A stretch of DNA of 64,000 nucleotides, taken from Macrosoma leucophasiata. Taxonomy: Eukaryota; Arthropoda; Insecta; Lepidoptera; Hedylidae. Positions 1-12,400 of the stretch are shown in pieces (positions within the stretch are counted from its first letter, which is position 1; each line of letters starts with the position of its first letter). Where the stretch lies: NCBI GenBank assembly GCA_036365455.1, contig JAWQUS010000017.1, positions 11,656,001-11,720,000 on the forward strand. Direction: 5' to 3'. Under the pieces are notes generated by a model. That model saw only the letters and a program-made list of their open reading frames with translations, searched no databases and was not told the origin of the DNA. The translations under genes and the position numbers were made by a program.

Positions 1-252
1 CGCTACTATCCATTAATCGATACGAGACCTAGGCACTAGTTTATTGCGATAAACAGTCTCGTGAATTTCTAATAAATATACACGCGGCGTGTCACGAGTC
101 AATCAGTTTTAGATACCATTTGGCGCTAAATAACTAAAATGTATAGTTTCGTTACAATTTCGTCAGTGCTGATTAATGTAGCTTTGAAAATTTTTAAAAA
201 GCTAAGCTACAATCTAATTAATTCATTGACAATTTGGAATATCCACACCAAC
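1..252 (-). other. Intron after exon J (partial)
   Basis: This AT-rich sequence starts with the donor GTTGGT at 252 on the minus strand. I see no repeat or gene in it. Confidence 0.6.
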
Positions 253-467
253 CTGTATACTTTGCTGTATATTCTGCAGCAACGTCCGGAACATTTCAGG
301 CGCGAGTTCTGGGTAGGGCGTGCGAAGTGAGGCAGCCAAGTCCGCCATTCGCGACACGGTTTCATAGTCGTGCATGAGGGCAGACATCTCGTTGCACAGG
401 GAGTCCCCTGTCGAAGTGCTGCCGGTGCCGCTCGAATTCGACCGCAAACTGCCGCTGCGGTTCATAC
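253..467 (-). CDS. RhoGEF exon J, helical segment after the PH-like region
   Basis: This 215-bp exon has an acceptor ending CTTCACCAG and a donor ATACAG|GTTGGT. It encodes a Gly completed from exon I and 71 residues: [60 protein letters not shown] and [11 protein letters not shown]. The Ser/Gly-rich start is a probable phosphorylatable linker. The rest looks helical and matches the position of the helical segment preceding the C-terminal propeller in ARHGEF10. The internal ATG is not a start. The next exon lies left of the window. Confidence 0.87.
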
Positions 468-3400
468 CTGGTGAAGAAAGTATGTATGATTATTGGCTGA
501 TATTCTTTTGTTTACATCGGTTATCCTAGGGACTGAGGATTAATGGGGACGACCCGGTTAGTCCAGCGGTTTGAGATGACCGTTTGATTCGAAGGGTCGG
601 GAGATCGATCCCCGCACCGGTACAAATATTTGTATGTTCGTGTACAACGGCACCCACGACACGGTTTATACTTACTGTGGGGCTGTGAGTGTAAAAGCGT
701 ATTTTATTTATTTATTTTTAATTAATTTAACCGCTATGAACCTTTTTGCCCGACTGCAAAAGAAGTAGGGTTATTGAGCTCAGATATTTGTAACTACTCT
801 GATACTTTTTGATACATTTTCATGAATGAAAAGATACATACTTCGTAAGCATTTGCAAAGTACCGATGCCACACCGCGAACACTCCGCCAAAATTCCATA
901 CAAACGCCTAATTTGGTCTTTACTACACAATGAGTGACGTGTATTTACACGTGCACCTGTGTGCGTAGCACGTAGAAAATACCAACCGTCGCCCATAAGA
1001 GGGGAGGAGGTTGGTTGATGCGGGGAAATCGGGCGGGACGTCAAAGTGACATTCTATACATAGTATTATTACATATTCTCTGCCGATGCTTAGACCGAGG
1101 CGGTAGTAAAATTACTTAACATAGTAAATAAAGTTCAAATTACCTTGAGCGAGCACTCTACTAAGCGTGGGTGAGGTACCGGTGTCCAATACTTCGACGT
1201 CTTGCACGGGATGCGCCCACTTCAGTCCCAGACGTTCGGCGTCGTCCCCTCCCGAACCGACGGACACGCACACAACTAGGTCGTTGAGGAGCAACAACCG
1301 TCGCGGTTTGCATTTCGTCAGTGTGCCGGATTGGTTGAATTCCTGTGAATTTTTAGAAACATTTATTTTTAATCCCGGGAATTCATTACGGGATTTGGGC
1401 TCATTAGTGGCAGAGAATTCTTCCGCTAGTGCAGTCAGACAATCGAACGATGATGGTCAAATAATTCTAATACAGCAGTTAATGCAATAATGCAGGGTTT
1501 TTAGCAGAGTCGCTCTTACAAAAAAGGGAAAAGGGACTGAATTTTTCCAAAAAAAGGGACAAAAAGGGACCAAAATGGAGCCTAAAACAATCTGTTTTTA
1601 GGGTTCCGTAGTTAACAAGGAACCCCTATAGTTTCGCTATGTATCCCCCAATATAAACAAAACTAAATTCATCCAATTTCAGACTCACAGGAAAAAAGAA
1701 ATAAACCTTAATATAATCGCAAATAATGTAAAAATTGAGGAAGCCGACAATACAATGTTCCTAGGAATAAGACTTGATAAACACTGTAACTGGAAATCAC
1801 ATGTGGAGTAAGCGTGCAGTTCACATTGATGTTAAGTGATGACTGCAGCCTATAGACACCCACACAATGACCAGAGGTCAAAATGCAAATGCGCTGCCAC
1901 TCCTGAGGCATTAGGTGTTATGCCTCTGTGCCGGAAATTACAGAGCCGTACATTACCACCTGACCGGAACACGATAGTGCTGAACACTACCATTTAGCGG
2001 CAAGTATATTAGGTAATGCGGTGGTGCCTACGCCCGCGAGCTCTGTCACTAGAGCTCTACCACCAGTAAAAAATATACATACATATATATAATTATTGTT
2101 TTACCACTAATTCAATTATCTGTATTGTGATGACTGTTTTTAATATTGTAAAATATAATTTGCAGGCTAGGCAACTGACATTGTACACCTTGACGGTAGA
2201 ATGTAATTGCACTGTACTTATGTCACCATGTTATCATTTCTGTACTACATTCATGCAATAAAGACATTTTATTTTATTTTTTATTATTATTTTATATGTC
2301 CGTCTGTCAGTCTGTCTGTCCGACCGTCCGTGATTTAGCGCATTAACTATTGGTACTAGAGAGTTAAAGTTTGACACAAGTATACATCACCTTAATTACG
2401 CCGACAAAGTGGTAGAATAGAAACATGAAAAAAAAAAGAATTTATGTGTAACGCGCGGAAAAACATTTTTTGTTTTCTATGTAGTATGGGATATCGTGAA
2501 AAAGTTCAAAAATTTTAGAGATGTGCAAATATCATTTTTCGATTTAGTTCACTGATTCACTGTTCGAGACTTAAGTGCCAATTTTCGTTAGAGTCAAGTG
2601 TCCCCGGCCTTTTTTTACCAACTAAACGGTTGTTGTTAGAAATAAAAATATTACGGCAATAGTAGCTACATACAACGAAATTAGTAAAAGGAAAACTATC
2701 ACACTTAAATTGGCTGTATTTTACTTGAAAATTTTTATTTTTCATTACATTATTCAAACTTAAAAACTAGGGAACCCTACACTGTGCGGGGCCCGACACG
2801 CACTTGACCGGTTTTTTTTATTCAAAACAATCATTTCTTGATGGGCTACACTAGTATTACAACATGTATACACATTAAATTCACATATTGTCAACACAAT
2901 TAAAACGATGTAAAATATGGCACAAAAATATTATTAAGTATGCGATCTTTGACAACCCGAAAAATTGCGTTGATCCCGAAAGATTGACGACGTATCAATA
3001 AGTTTCAACACTGTAGGAAAATAGATGGATATTGCAAGAAGTAAAAAGCACATTACCTACTCAGTTCTTTGACTTCCTTTCATATATAGAAAATTTCAAA
3101 GACCACTTTTAATATTTTGGCAGTTGACTTGAAGTTTAGTCCCAGAAAAGGGACTTAGGGACCAATTTCTTAAAAAAGGGGGCTTTAAGGGACTTGCTGA
3201 AAAAAAAGGGACAAAAGGGATTAAGGGACTGCCACTAAAAGCCCTGAATAATGGGATTGGCACGCGTCAAGCTTCGGCTTGCAAGAAAATGTATGAGATT
3301 GTGACCACTGCAAGCCACGGACACGCTACACATGAATTGAAACTCGTGGCTTCCTCCAATATGTGAGCACGTAGCTCAACGTAGGTTAAGTCAGACACGC

Positions 3401-6400
3401 TGTACACGCGGACCACGTGGTGCACGGAAGTGGGTGAAAGGGGTGAGGAAGGAACGCCTGTACATAGTCGTGACACGTGAGTTTCGTATGTAGCGTGCTG
3501 CAGTGGAAGCGGTGACCCCCGTTGTCAAACAATCTCTGGTTCTATTGGGATTTTCCATTTTCTGGAAGTTTCCCAGTACCTCGGAGTTTGGTAATGTGCC
3601 CGGAGATGGTAACAGGTTCGCCACCTGTTACATGGGCCAAAAACGTAACCGGCGAGTCGTGGGTGTTTGCATGTATGCTTGAATGCATGCATTTACCTCT
3701 GCCTACCCCTTCGGGGATTACAGGCGTGAAGTTACGTTACTTAAAAGTAAAAATCGACATGAAAATTTGACAGTAATGACAACGACAATAGCAATGTCGA
3801 TAGGCGGTCGCACCCCAGTTGCGGCAGACGTCTAGTGCAAGAGGAAATCTTGCACTAGATATCTCATCGGCATCGAAACTAGCTGCTTTTAGTATTTGAG
3901 GGGGGAGGGGGGGAGGTAGATATATGGTGAGATATAACGTCCTTTTTAGTTTGCTGGTTTTCAAATTAGGATATTGCAAATGTATACTAACCAGCTGCAA
4001 CAAATCATCCTGTCGCAATAGATGCCTCTTGTCGGCACGTGAGGCCAATAACCGCGCGGCGCCGAAGCGAGCCGCGCCGCCGCCGCCGCCCGCGCCCGCC
4101 ACGCCGCCGCGCGTCAACCGCCGAAGCGCCGCACGGAATGCCTGCAACAGATTTAAGGTGTTAGGTCGCACAACAACGTCACTCATTGAATAAAATAATC
4201 AGTAGTTAACCAGGGACCTCATGTTTCATGAATACGTTACGTATACGTACGTTTAATTTGATTTATGAATACGTATTCCTCGAAAATCAAAGTATATACA
4301 GTACGCAACAAGAAATGTTGCACATCGAGCCTATGAAAGAGATAATCCGCAAGTTTTGACTTCTGCTGCACACTGCCTACGCAAGCAGCGATAGTCCGGT
4401 ATTGATCAAAACTTGATCAAAATGGTCGACAAACGTCACAAAGTTAAGTTGCGAAAGAGATAACTCTCTACACACCCGAAATAAGCCGAATTCTCCTGCC
4501 TGAGGTCGAAGTGAATTATTTCTTGACTGTACCACACATTCTTTTAAGAGAAGGCTGTTGCTTACTATTATTAGCAGCCCGACTAAATTAATTGGTTTTG
4601 TCCTGGTTAACGTCTTAAGAGCTTTTTTGTCCTTTCGCCAAACCTGGTATGGACTGTATTATTAATGAAATGGAGAATGATTCAACAATGTCAAAGAATT
4701 TAAGAAAATGTAGCTACATATCGCTGCTAAAACAAAACATAAGCTATTATTTGCTCATGCCGGACTGCGGGTATTGAGGTCGAGGTCTAAAAATCGTTAC
4801 AACGAGTATTAATGCTGCTACCATAAAGCAATGCAATAGATGTGAAGGAAAGATTTGACAAATCGGGCAGGACTTCAGTAGCTCAATTGGAAGAGCGGCT
4901 GGACTAGATTCCCAGTAGGTCGCGAGTTCGAGTCTCGCCTGAAGTCAAATTTTTATTTCCATTTTTCTTTAAAAATAAAATATATTCCACAAGCATGTGT
5001 TAATGCGAAATAATATAAAAACAACGAGTATTAATTGTAAAATAAAAATTATTAAATTGTTTGTTATGAATACGACAAAAAAATCTATCGGTTGCCAATT
5101 TGGTACAAGAGTACCATAACCCACGTAACATAAAATACGTAACATACATCGAAAATCAGATGTATGATACATACATAATTGAGCGTTGCTAGTGTTGCCA
5201 CTATTGACATGAAAGATTTTTTTTTTGAAAACTATTACTGATATCTGCAATGTCGGAGCTCGAAGACGTAGACGCTACTCGAGGTAGATAATTACTATCA
5301 CAGTGGCAAAACAACTTAGACCTCAGGGGTGGCAACGCAACTGTGTCGGTTTTTGTGGAGATGTCTATTGGCTGCATAATTTTATAACGATTCATACAGT
5401 ACCTGTTTGTTATCTTATAACGTAAAATTGGTACAGGCGTTTTCGAATGATCGGTGAACAAACATAAGAAGAAAATTTCCGACGAATTGAGAACCTCCTC
5501 CTTTTATTGAAGTCTGTTAAAAAAAAAGTGTGTGTATTCAAGTACGTACACAAGAATTTACACTTCTTTAGCGTAACAATCCAATATACCAGTAATAAAA
5601 CAAAACGACAAAAAAAAGTTTAGCAATTAACTTCAGACTGCTGCTTTTATCTGTTTAGCAACTCACTTCAGACTGTTGTTTTCATCTGTAGGTGTGCGCG
5701 CGGATCGTGAAAAATCATTCTGATAATTTTTCCAATCACGCCAAAAGAAGTAGGTATAACTTTAAATATCAATCAAAATTTATGAATCCATGAATTCTAA
5801 GCATACCTGTGTCCTTTCAGCATCGCGTTTCCTCTCATTCAAAGCTTCGGCTAAAGCTTCAAGTCTTGTCAGTGCACGTTGCAGGGCAACGCGGTCGACG
5901 TGGCCGTGAGGCGTATGTTTTAAGAGATCCTACAAACAAAACGTTATTATGTTAATAATGTAACTTCTCAAATCATCGGAATGTATTTTAAGCGACGTAA
6001 TGCAATTGAGACCGTTTTCAATTTGCGACCATGAAATACACTTGCGAGCATTAAACTGGAATCACCAAAACTTGGGTTGTATAAATTTTATATGAAAAAA
6101 AGAATATGGAATGTGGTATATCATTTGAGAGGTCATTTTATTAGCTTTCAACCTCTTTTCATATAATAATCAAAACTATCTCAGCTCATGTCACGTAAAA
6201 ACAAAAGTTATCAATATTTAAAGTAAAACCAAACATGGTTTGGAAGTCCTAAAACCCTTAGTACGGGCCAAATGTAAAAAAAAATGCTATTAAAAAATTT
6301 ATCATAAAATTTGAATTACTTTTAATTTTTAATAATTCTTTTAGATGTTCACAATTTCGATCTGTTGTACTAATTTCTAAAATTGAAGTAGGAAATTAAA

Positions 6401-9400
6401 AAAAATACTATCTCTTGACTAGCGCTCGAAAGCCAATAAAATTACCTTTCAAGGGATGTACTGTGTACTGATGTCCTAAACTGATATTACATGAAAATTG
6501 TTAAAAATGATTTGATTGAACAACCCCGGTATAAGTGATTCCAGTTTAAATCTTGCAAGTGTATAATTGCTCAAAATTATGAAGTCGCATGTCTAAATTC
6601 AAATTAACCCATCAATATTAAAACAACCTTTTCGTTTAAACTGTGTCATGGTTAAAAATAAAATCTTAATTACGTTGATTTTGCGTGGAGAAAATTAAAA
6701 TATAACAATTTAACGCAAATTACTTTTTAGAGCGTTAATTAATATACCATCATGTTGGTAGATATGCGTACCTACGAATCAAATGAGCAACTCCAAAGCT
6801 ATTTCCGGGCACCAACTACGTTCTATATGCCCGGAAATAGCTAAGGCCGGTCTTAACTTGAACATGAACTTCACCCTCTTTTGGATGAAGTTTTTTACGA
6901 TGTCGGTTAAAACTCGTTTTTAGTGAAAACTTGACAGAAAAAACATATTCATCAACATATTATCTAACACGGTGATTTCATACGGGTTTCACTCCCGGCA
7001 ATATTATAAATATGAAAGTTTGCATCTTGGAATGTTTACTTTTTATAGTAGTATTGTCGCACTATTGGGAGAAATTCTCCTCTATTTTCTGTGTATCTTT
7101 ATCATATGGTGAATGCAACGACATATCGAAAAACCGATAAATATCGATATCGACAATACGCAGTTATCGATTCGATATAGAAAAATCCAATCTAAAATAT
7201 CGTACGGAAATATTGAAAAATCCGCCCAAATCAGGTAAAATAAAAGTATGCTTCCATATGAACGTAACTTTTTTTTTCGTGTGAGAATCCCTTAAAAAAG
7301 TGGACATATCAGCTAAATAGACCGATATATCGATATAATCAATATCGACTTAGTTCGATGTGTATCGATATTCATAAAAACCTTGCATCGCTAATGGTGA
7401 AACAGCTTAGAATCAGCTATCAGTAGTTCCTAAAATAAGCGGGTTCAACCAAACAAACAATAATTCCATCAGCCATATAACATTAGCATAATAACCATAC
7501 CTGTAAAAACATAATGAACTGCGGAAACCGCTGCACCGGTTTCACCATCAGCCCAAAGAACGACAGCCTATCGTGGGCGCTGATCTGTTTCACTTTGAAG
7601 AAATCAGCCAGCGCCGACTTGCGTTTAGACTCCATCTTCGCCAGTTCCATTGCAACCGAGAAGTTGTTGATGAAGTCCGAGTACACATCCAGCACCACGG
7701 CCTTGGAGAACGCACTCATGAAGACCTCGCCTGTAATCACAACGAAAAACTGTTTAGTTCTGATTTTACGAAAGCAGTTGGACGAGTTGAATATATTTTT
7801 TTAATGTAATGGAAGTGGCAAGCAAGCGTGCACATTGATGGTAAGTGATATATTAGACAAAGGTCAAAATGCGTTACCACTCCTAAGGCCTAAGGTGTTA
7901 TGCCTCTGTGCCGGAAATTACAGGGTCGTACATTACCACCTGACCGGAACACGATAGTGCTGAACACTACCATTTAGCGGCAAGTATATGGTAATGCGGT
8001 GGTGCCTACGCCCACGAGCTCCGACACAGGAGCTCTACCACCAGTAAAAAATGATGTACAAAATGTATCAAAATCACAATTGTGAAAGCTATGATCATGA
8101 AACTAGGTGTAAGTAAAGAGGGCGACAACACTCCTAATACGAATACCTATTTAGTATAGTGACATATCGATAGCCCTATCACTGTGGTCCCGTTCTCTCT
8201 TCCTTATCTACAGTAAAATCAGAAGATAGCTATACCACAGAGAGGTCGGACCACGTGATGTAGGTATTGCCTCAAGTAATTGTTCGAAATAAGGCTTCCA
8301 TATTTATCAAGAACTTCATGGTCATGATCTCTAAAAGGCTTTAGCTAGGAAAGCAACCGACTAAAGTGGATATAATTACAGCTTAAGGGCACTAAAACTG
8401 AATGTTCTCCATTATAAAAGAAGGGACACTGTTCTGTATTACAGAAATAGATGGAGAAACTGACATTTTAAAAAGCAGTTTCAGTAAAAGTGTGATAAAC
8501 ATGGAGAAAGCACTGCGCGTATTGAATTTTATAGTAGTAACTTATCGACAGGAAACATTTTATGAGAACTTAAGAGAGCAGTTAATAATTCAGACACGTG
8601 ATCATAATGCTCAAAACAAGGCCTATAAAACATTTTTTTGACTGGTAACATGTTTGTAACGTAACTGGACAAGCTTTCAGTAATTTTGCAATTTAAAACA
8701 GCGTAATTTTATCAAACAGGAGACATATATCCCCTAAAATACATTTCAATAAAAAACAGGTCCAAGGTTCATAAGGTTGTAACGCTTTCTTTCAGATTTC
8801 AAAAGCCAAGCCCACAGAATGTGTGTAAACTCTACATCATGGCTATAATAACTATTATGACTTGTTCCATTACATTTCATTCATAAAACTATTGCGTGAC
8901 ATATAACACTTAATTTCTTTGTTACATTCCATACTTTTTGCACAAGATATAGAATTTGTAGAAATCGATGTATTTTATTTATTGATAAACAAGCCAGTCT
9001 GATTTCGTAATTTAAATAGACTTGTATCAATGATGTATGTACCAATTGTACTACAAGGTACTACTTTTTGATTTAAAGTCTGAAATACCTACATTACATA
9101 TCAGCTGTCTAAATAACATATATTACACATAAAAAAAGTATAAAACATTTTATTATATGCCAGCAGTTGCCTTTTTAAGCAAAAAAAAATATAACATGTT
9201 ACAAAATATTTAAATGACATAGAGGCACGAAGGCAAGTGACAAAATTTCGATTACACGAAAGGCTAATAAAAACTTGTCCAAATGAAATGTACAAAACAT
9301 TTTGAGGATAAAAAACGGCATGGTGTCAATATTAAGATAAAAAAATATTTCAATAAATACTCCTTAATTCGCTAATTAATGTTTCATTAAAATTTTCTCA

Positions 9401-12400
9401 CGATAGTCACGGACACCCGTGAGAAAGTTTAAATTAACCTGTTAACAAATTATGATATATTATGTTACCGAGCTATCGACCAATAAACTGTTTATTAAGA
9501 AAGTTCAATCAATTTGTTAATTTTATTTTTGCAATATTTTTGTTATAAAATCTGATGAAACTGATGACCATGACCTACTAATACCATTATGGCAAGGTAA
9601 AAAAAACGGCATCGTTCAGCCTTAATGATATTTATTTTTTTAAAGTACCTAACTTTAAAAAAAAAAACAATCTCAAATTAAGCCAAAATCTTTCTTACTC
9701 ACAATCAAAACGCAATATTTTACGCATACCTACCGACTTACTATTAACTTTACAAGTGGAATTTAACTTAGGTATTTCATGTCATAACAAAAAAAGGTAA
9801 ACTAATGAAAGATGCGACAAAAATGGAATGTAAATCTCGTTTTTTGATATTTTCAGTGAATTCTAAACAAAGCCAGATTGTTGAAACAAAGTTTGATCCG
9901 GCATGAAAATGGACGAAAAAACACTTTCAAGCTAGTCTCGGCATAGCGTGTAATTCAGGAATTAAAATCTAGAGTAATTGGCTCTTTTTCTACCTTTAAT
10001 CAAAATAAAAAATATTGTATTACCGAAAACATTTTACGAATATAAACGCCGCCTTTTGAATGTCAACAAGTCTCGCGGCGTGAATGAAATATTTTTTTGT
10101 CGCACGTTCTAACGATACAGGTGCGACAAAAAAGGGTATGTGAATCTGATTTTCGGGTGTTCTGGTTTTGGGTGACATACCAAATTTTTTCATCGCGATC
10201 CCACGTTTTGACGCAGTCCGCTAGCGTAGCGCAGAAGGGCAGTTGACGTTGCAATGTTGCTGAGTATCCAAACTAAAGTATCTAAACAGCTTGGTTCAGC
10301 TACCAAAAGGGACAAATACCTTCTTCCATAAAAAGTATTTTGAATAAAGTCTTCTACAGATGAACCTTTTTATGGCTACAATAAACCATGAATAAAAACA
10401 AACAATGAAGGTGCGACAAAAGAAAGTGCGTGAATCTGCTGTTTAGCTGATGTTTTTAACGTACACATTTATAGACCTACACATTTATAGACCTGGTTGT
10501 TGTACACACATAAATGCCCAGATCCAAAACAATTTCCCGCAGTGCATACACATATTAACTTTTTTTTTATGTAATCGTGTGGCAAACAAGCATGCAGTTC
10601 ACATTGATGTTAAGTGATGACTGCAGCCTATAGCCACCTACACAAAGACCAAGGTCGAAGTGCAGATGCGTTACCACCCCTGAGGCCTAAGGTGTCATGC
10701 CTCTGTGCCGGAAATTACAGAGCCATACATTACCACAACACGATAGTGCTGAACACTACCATTTAGCGGCAAGTATCTTAGGTAATGCGGTGGTGCGTAC
10801 GCCCGCGAGCTCCGTCACTGGAGCTCAACCACCAGTAAAACCTCAGTGCGGAGTCGAAGCCGGCTTACAGATATTTGTTTTGGGTCTGGATTTTTGTGTA
10901 CATCAACGACACAGGTTTATAACTAGTGTGGAGACAGCCTTACTCACCACTCACAGGAGTGTAAGCATATTTCGCAGTTCTCTTTCTACAAGGTAGCATG
11001 GAATATATGGATCTCAGCGATAAGATCTCCTGTTTATACTTATTGGGTTTATACCTACATGTTACTGTTATTTAAACATTTGTGGACTACAACAAAGTAT
11101 ACTTCGAGTGACGTACTTACCAATTTTTTCATCGCGGTCCCACGTTTTGGCGCAGTCCGCCAGGGCGGTGCGGAAGTGCAGGTGGCATTGCAGGATGTCT
11201 GGCAGCCGGTGGAACAGAGTCTGGATCTTGCTGGCGTTGAGAATCGCAGGGCTGCTCTCTTCTAGCGGTTTCTTGTAGTCCTGTTGATAGAGGGGTTGAT
11301 TGTTTAGTACGATATCGATATAAAAAAAAGGCACGAGCGTAGTAGGGGAAGAGGAAAAGAGGTTCGTTAGTGGATAGCGGATGGCAGGGAGAGCAGGGTT
11401 CGCCAGATGGCGGATAGAAAATGTAGATATTAAATTAACTACCTATAGGTGGTTGCATTTCAAAGTCGCACATATGCATTTAGACCTCCGGTTTTCGTGT
11501 AGATATGCAGTCATCCCTTACTTACTTTATGCTTGTTTGTCACTATCTATACATAAAAAAGGAACTATAATTCGAGCTATTTTACCTATTTGCCTTCTAT
11601 TGTACCTATACTGAACAGTAGTGCCGCTCTTTCATGCAGGATAGGAATAGGAAACATATTATTTTACTTCACTGTATTGGTGATGTAAAATAGTAGTATT
11701 TCAGAATCTCTAATTTGTCGAAAGGGAAAATTATAAAAAAAATCGGGGTTTTTGTAAAATTATCATTATAATGATGGTACTGTGCAATTGTAATTATGGT
11801 ACCAAGAGTGCTGGTGTTGATAGAGATGAGACGTTGGCTTAGAGGAATGTTTCGGTTATATTAAAGAGATGTCATTAGGAGAAAACTGTCAATGACAGCT
11901 CATTGATATTTTGACACAGCACAAACAGCGAAACTTAACACTCTAGAAAGATCGACAGTCGGTTTCATGATAGCAAAACATAAAGTGTTGATAAATAAAA
12001 ATACCTAGTATCACGCAAGAATCTAGTGCCGATAAATGTTTTCAATCACACCATTGTAAGCAATAAACGCGAAATCGACCCGTCTAACTGGGTCTCATAA
12101 CACGAGCGTGTGTAAAATATACGGGGTCAGTAAACATTGCCACAGGTACCTATATGCCCAGAGAACTTGACCCAATACATATAAAATGTAACCACCTGAT
12201 TTGAATTCATATCCGTTCATATGAATCTATTGTTTTCATTACACATTCACGTTGCATGCAGGTAATTCTTATGCCACATAAGAGTGACGAATAGAAATGG
12301 CGGGAAAGGTTCGTTCTGAGTCTGAGATAGTCTTGAGCATAGTAGTTCGTGAGCTGGGAGCGCTCAGTGCAGTTCGCAGTTCCATAATCAACTAGTTCAT

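Larger units (their letters stand above)
468..1143 (-). other. Intron I-J
   Basis: The intron contains an R4 SINE (544-715) and a dispersed repeat (845-1072) and little else. Confidence 0.8.
1493..3246. mobile_element. Composite hAT-like element, copy 1 (internally deleted)
   Basis: The element begins CAGGGTTTTTAG and ends CTAAAAGCCCTG, so its ends are inverted repeats of about 12 bp. GGGAC words are clustered just inside both ends, as expected for transposase-binding subterminal repeats of hAT elements. The flanks carry the 7-bp direct repeat AATAATG (1486-1492 and 3247-3253). Inside are the start of a jockey-type LINE 3' fragment and an R1 copy, joined by a deletion at about 1807-1812 that copy 2 lacks. 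There is no transposase, so it is non-autonomous. Apart from the deletion it is nearly identical to copy 2. Confidence 0.8.
1343..3991 (-). other. Intron H-I
   Basis: Most of this intron is composite hAT copy 1 (1493-3246). An R3 SINE fragment follows at 3528-3650. The stretch 3247-3527 shows nothing recognisable. Confidence 0.8.
4142..5806 (-). other. Intron G-H
   Basis: The intron holds a dispersed repeat (4293-4500) that matches the hAT target region near 19.5 kb, and a full-length R2 SINE (4814-5020). Bases 5180-5350 contain GTTGCCACT-like and AGTGGCAAA-like inverted words that may be an old MITE. Nothing is seen in 5460-5800. Confidence 0.7.
5930..7500 (-). other. Intron F-G
   Basis: The intron is AT-rich with a 15-bp-arm hairpin at 6797-6842 and a TATCGATA-rich stretch at 7120-7390. 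I see no gene in it. Confidence 0.7.
7731..11120 (-). other. Intron E-F
   Basis: This intron holds R1 copies at 7795-8046 and 10560-10836, an R4-like fragment (10843-10995) and the relic of exon E (10179-10256). Bases 8060-9800 are AT-rich and show no recognisable feature; an open frame at 8402-8641 matches nothing I know. Confidence 0.7.

Noticed and set aside
820..1044. Small minus-strand [16 protein letters not shown] as a gene
   Set aside because: It lies in a dispersed repeat whose second copy (50740-50945) does not keep the frame.
2557..2757. 66-codon ORF found almost unchanged at 21260-21460
   Set aside because: The conservation only reflects recent duplication of the hAT element; no domain is seen.
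3737..4186. 149-codon minus-strand frame taken as one exon
   Set aside because: Only 3992-4141 is bounded by splice sites and fits the flanking phases; the rest reads through intron.
3924..4193. Plus-strand 89-codon frame rich in Pro and Ala
   Set aside because: It is the antisense shadow of GC-rich exon H.
4872..4946. Functional tRNA gene
   Set aside because: It is inside a SINE with a target duplication, has a 9-base anticodon loop and has several dispersed copies.
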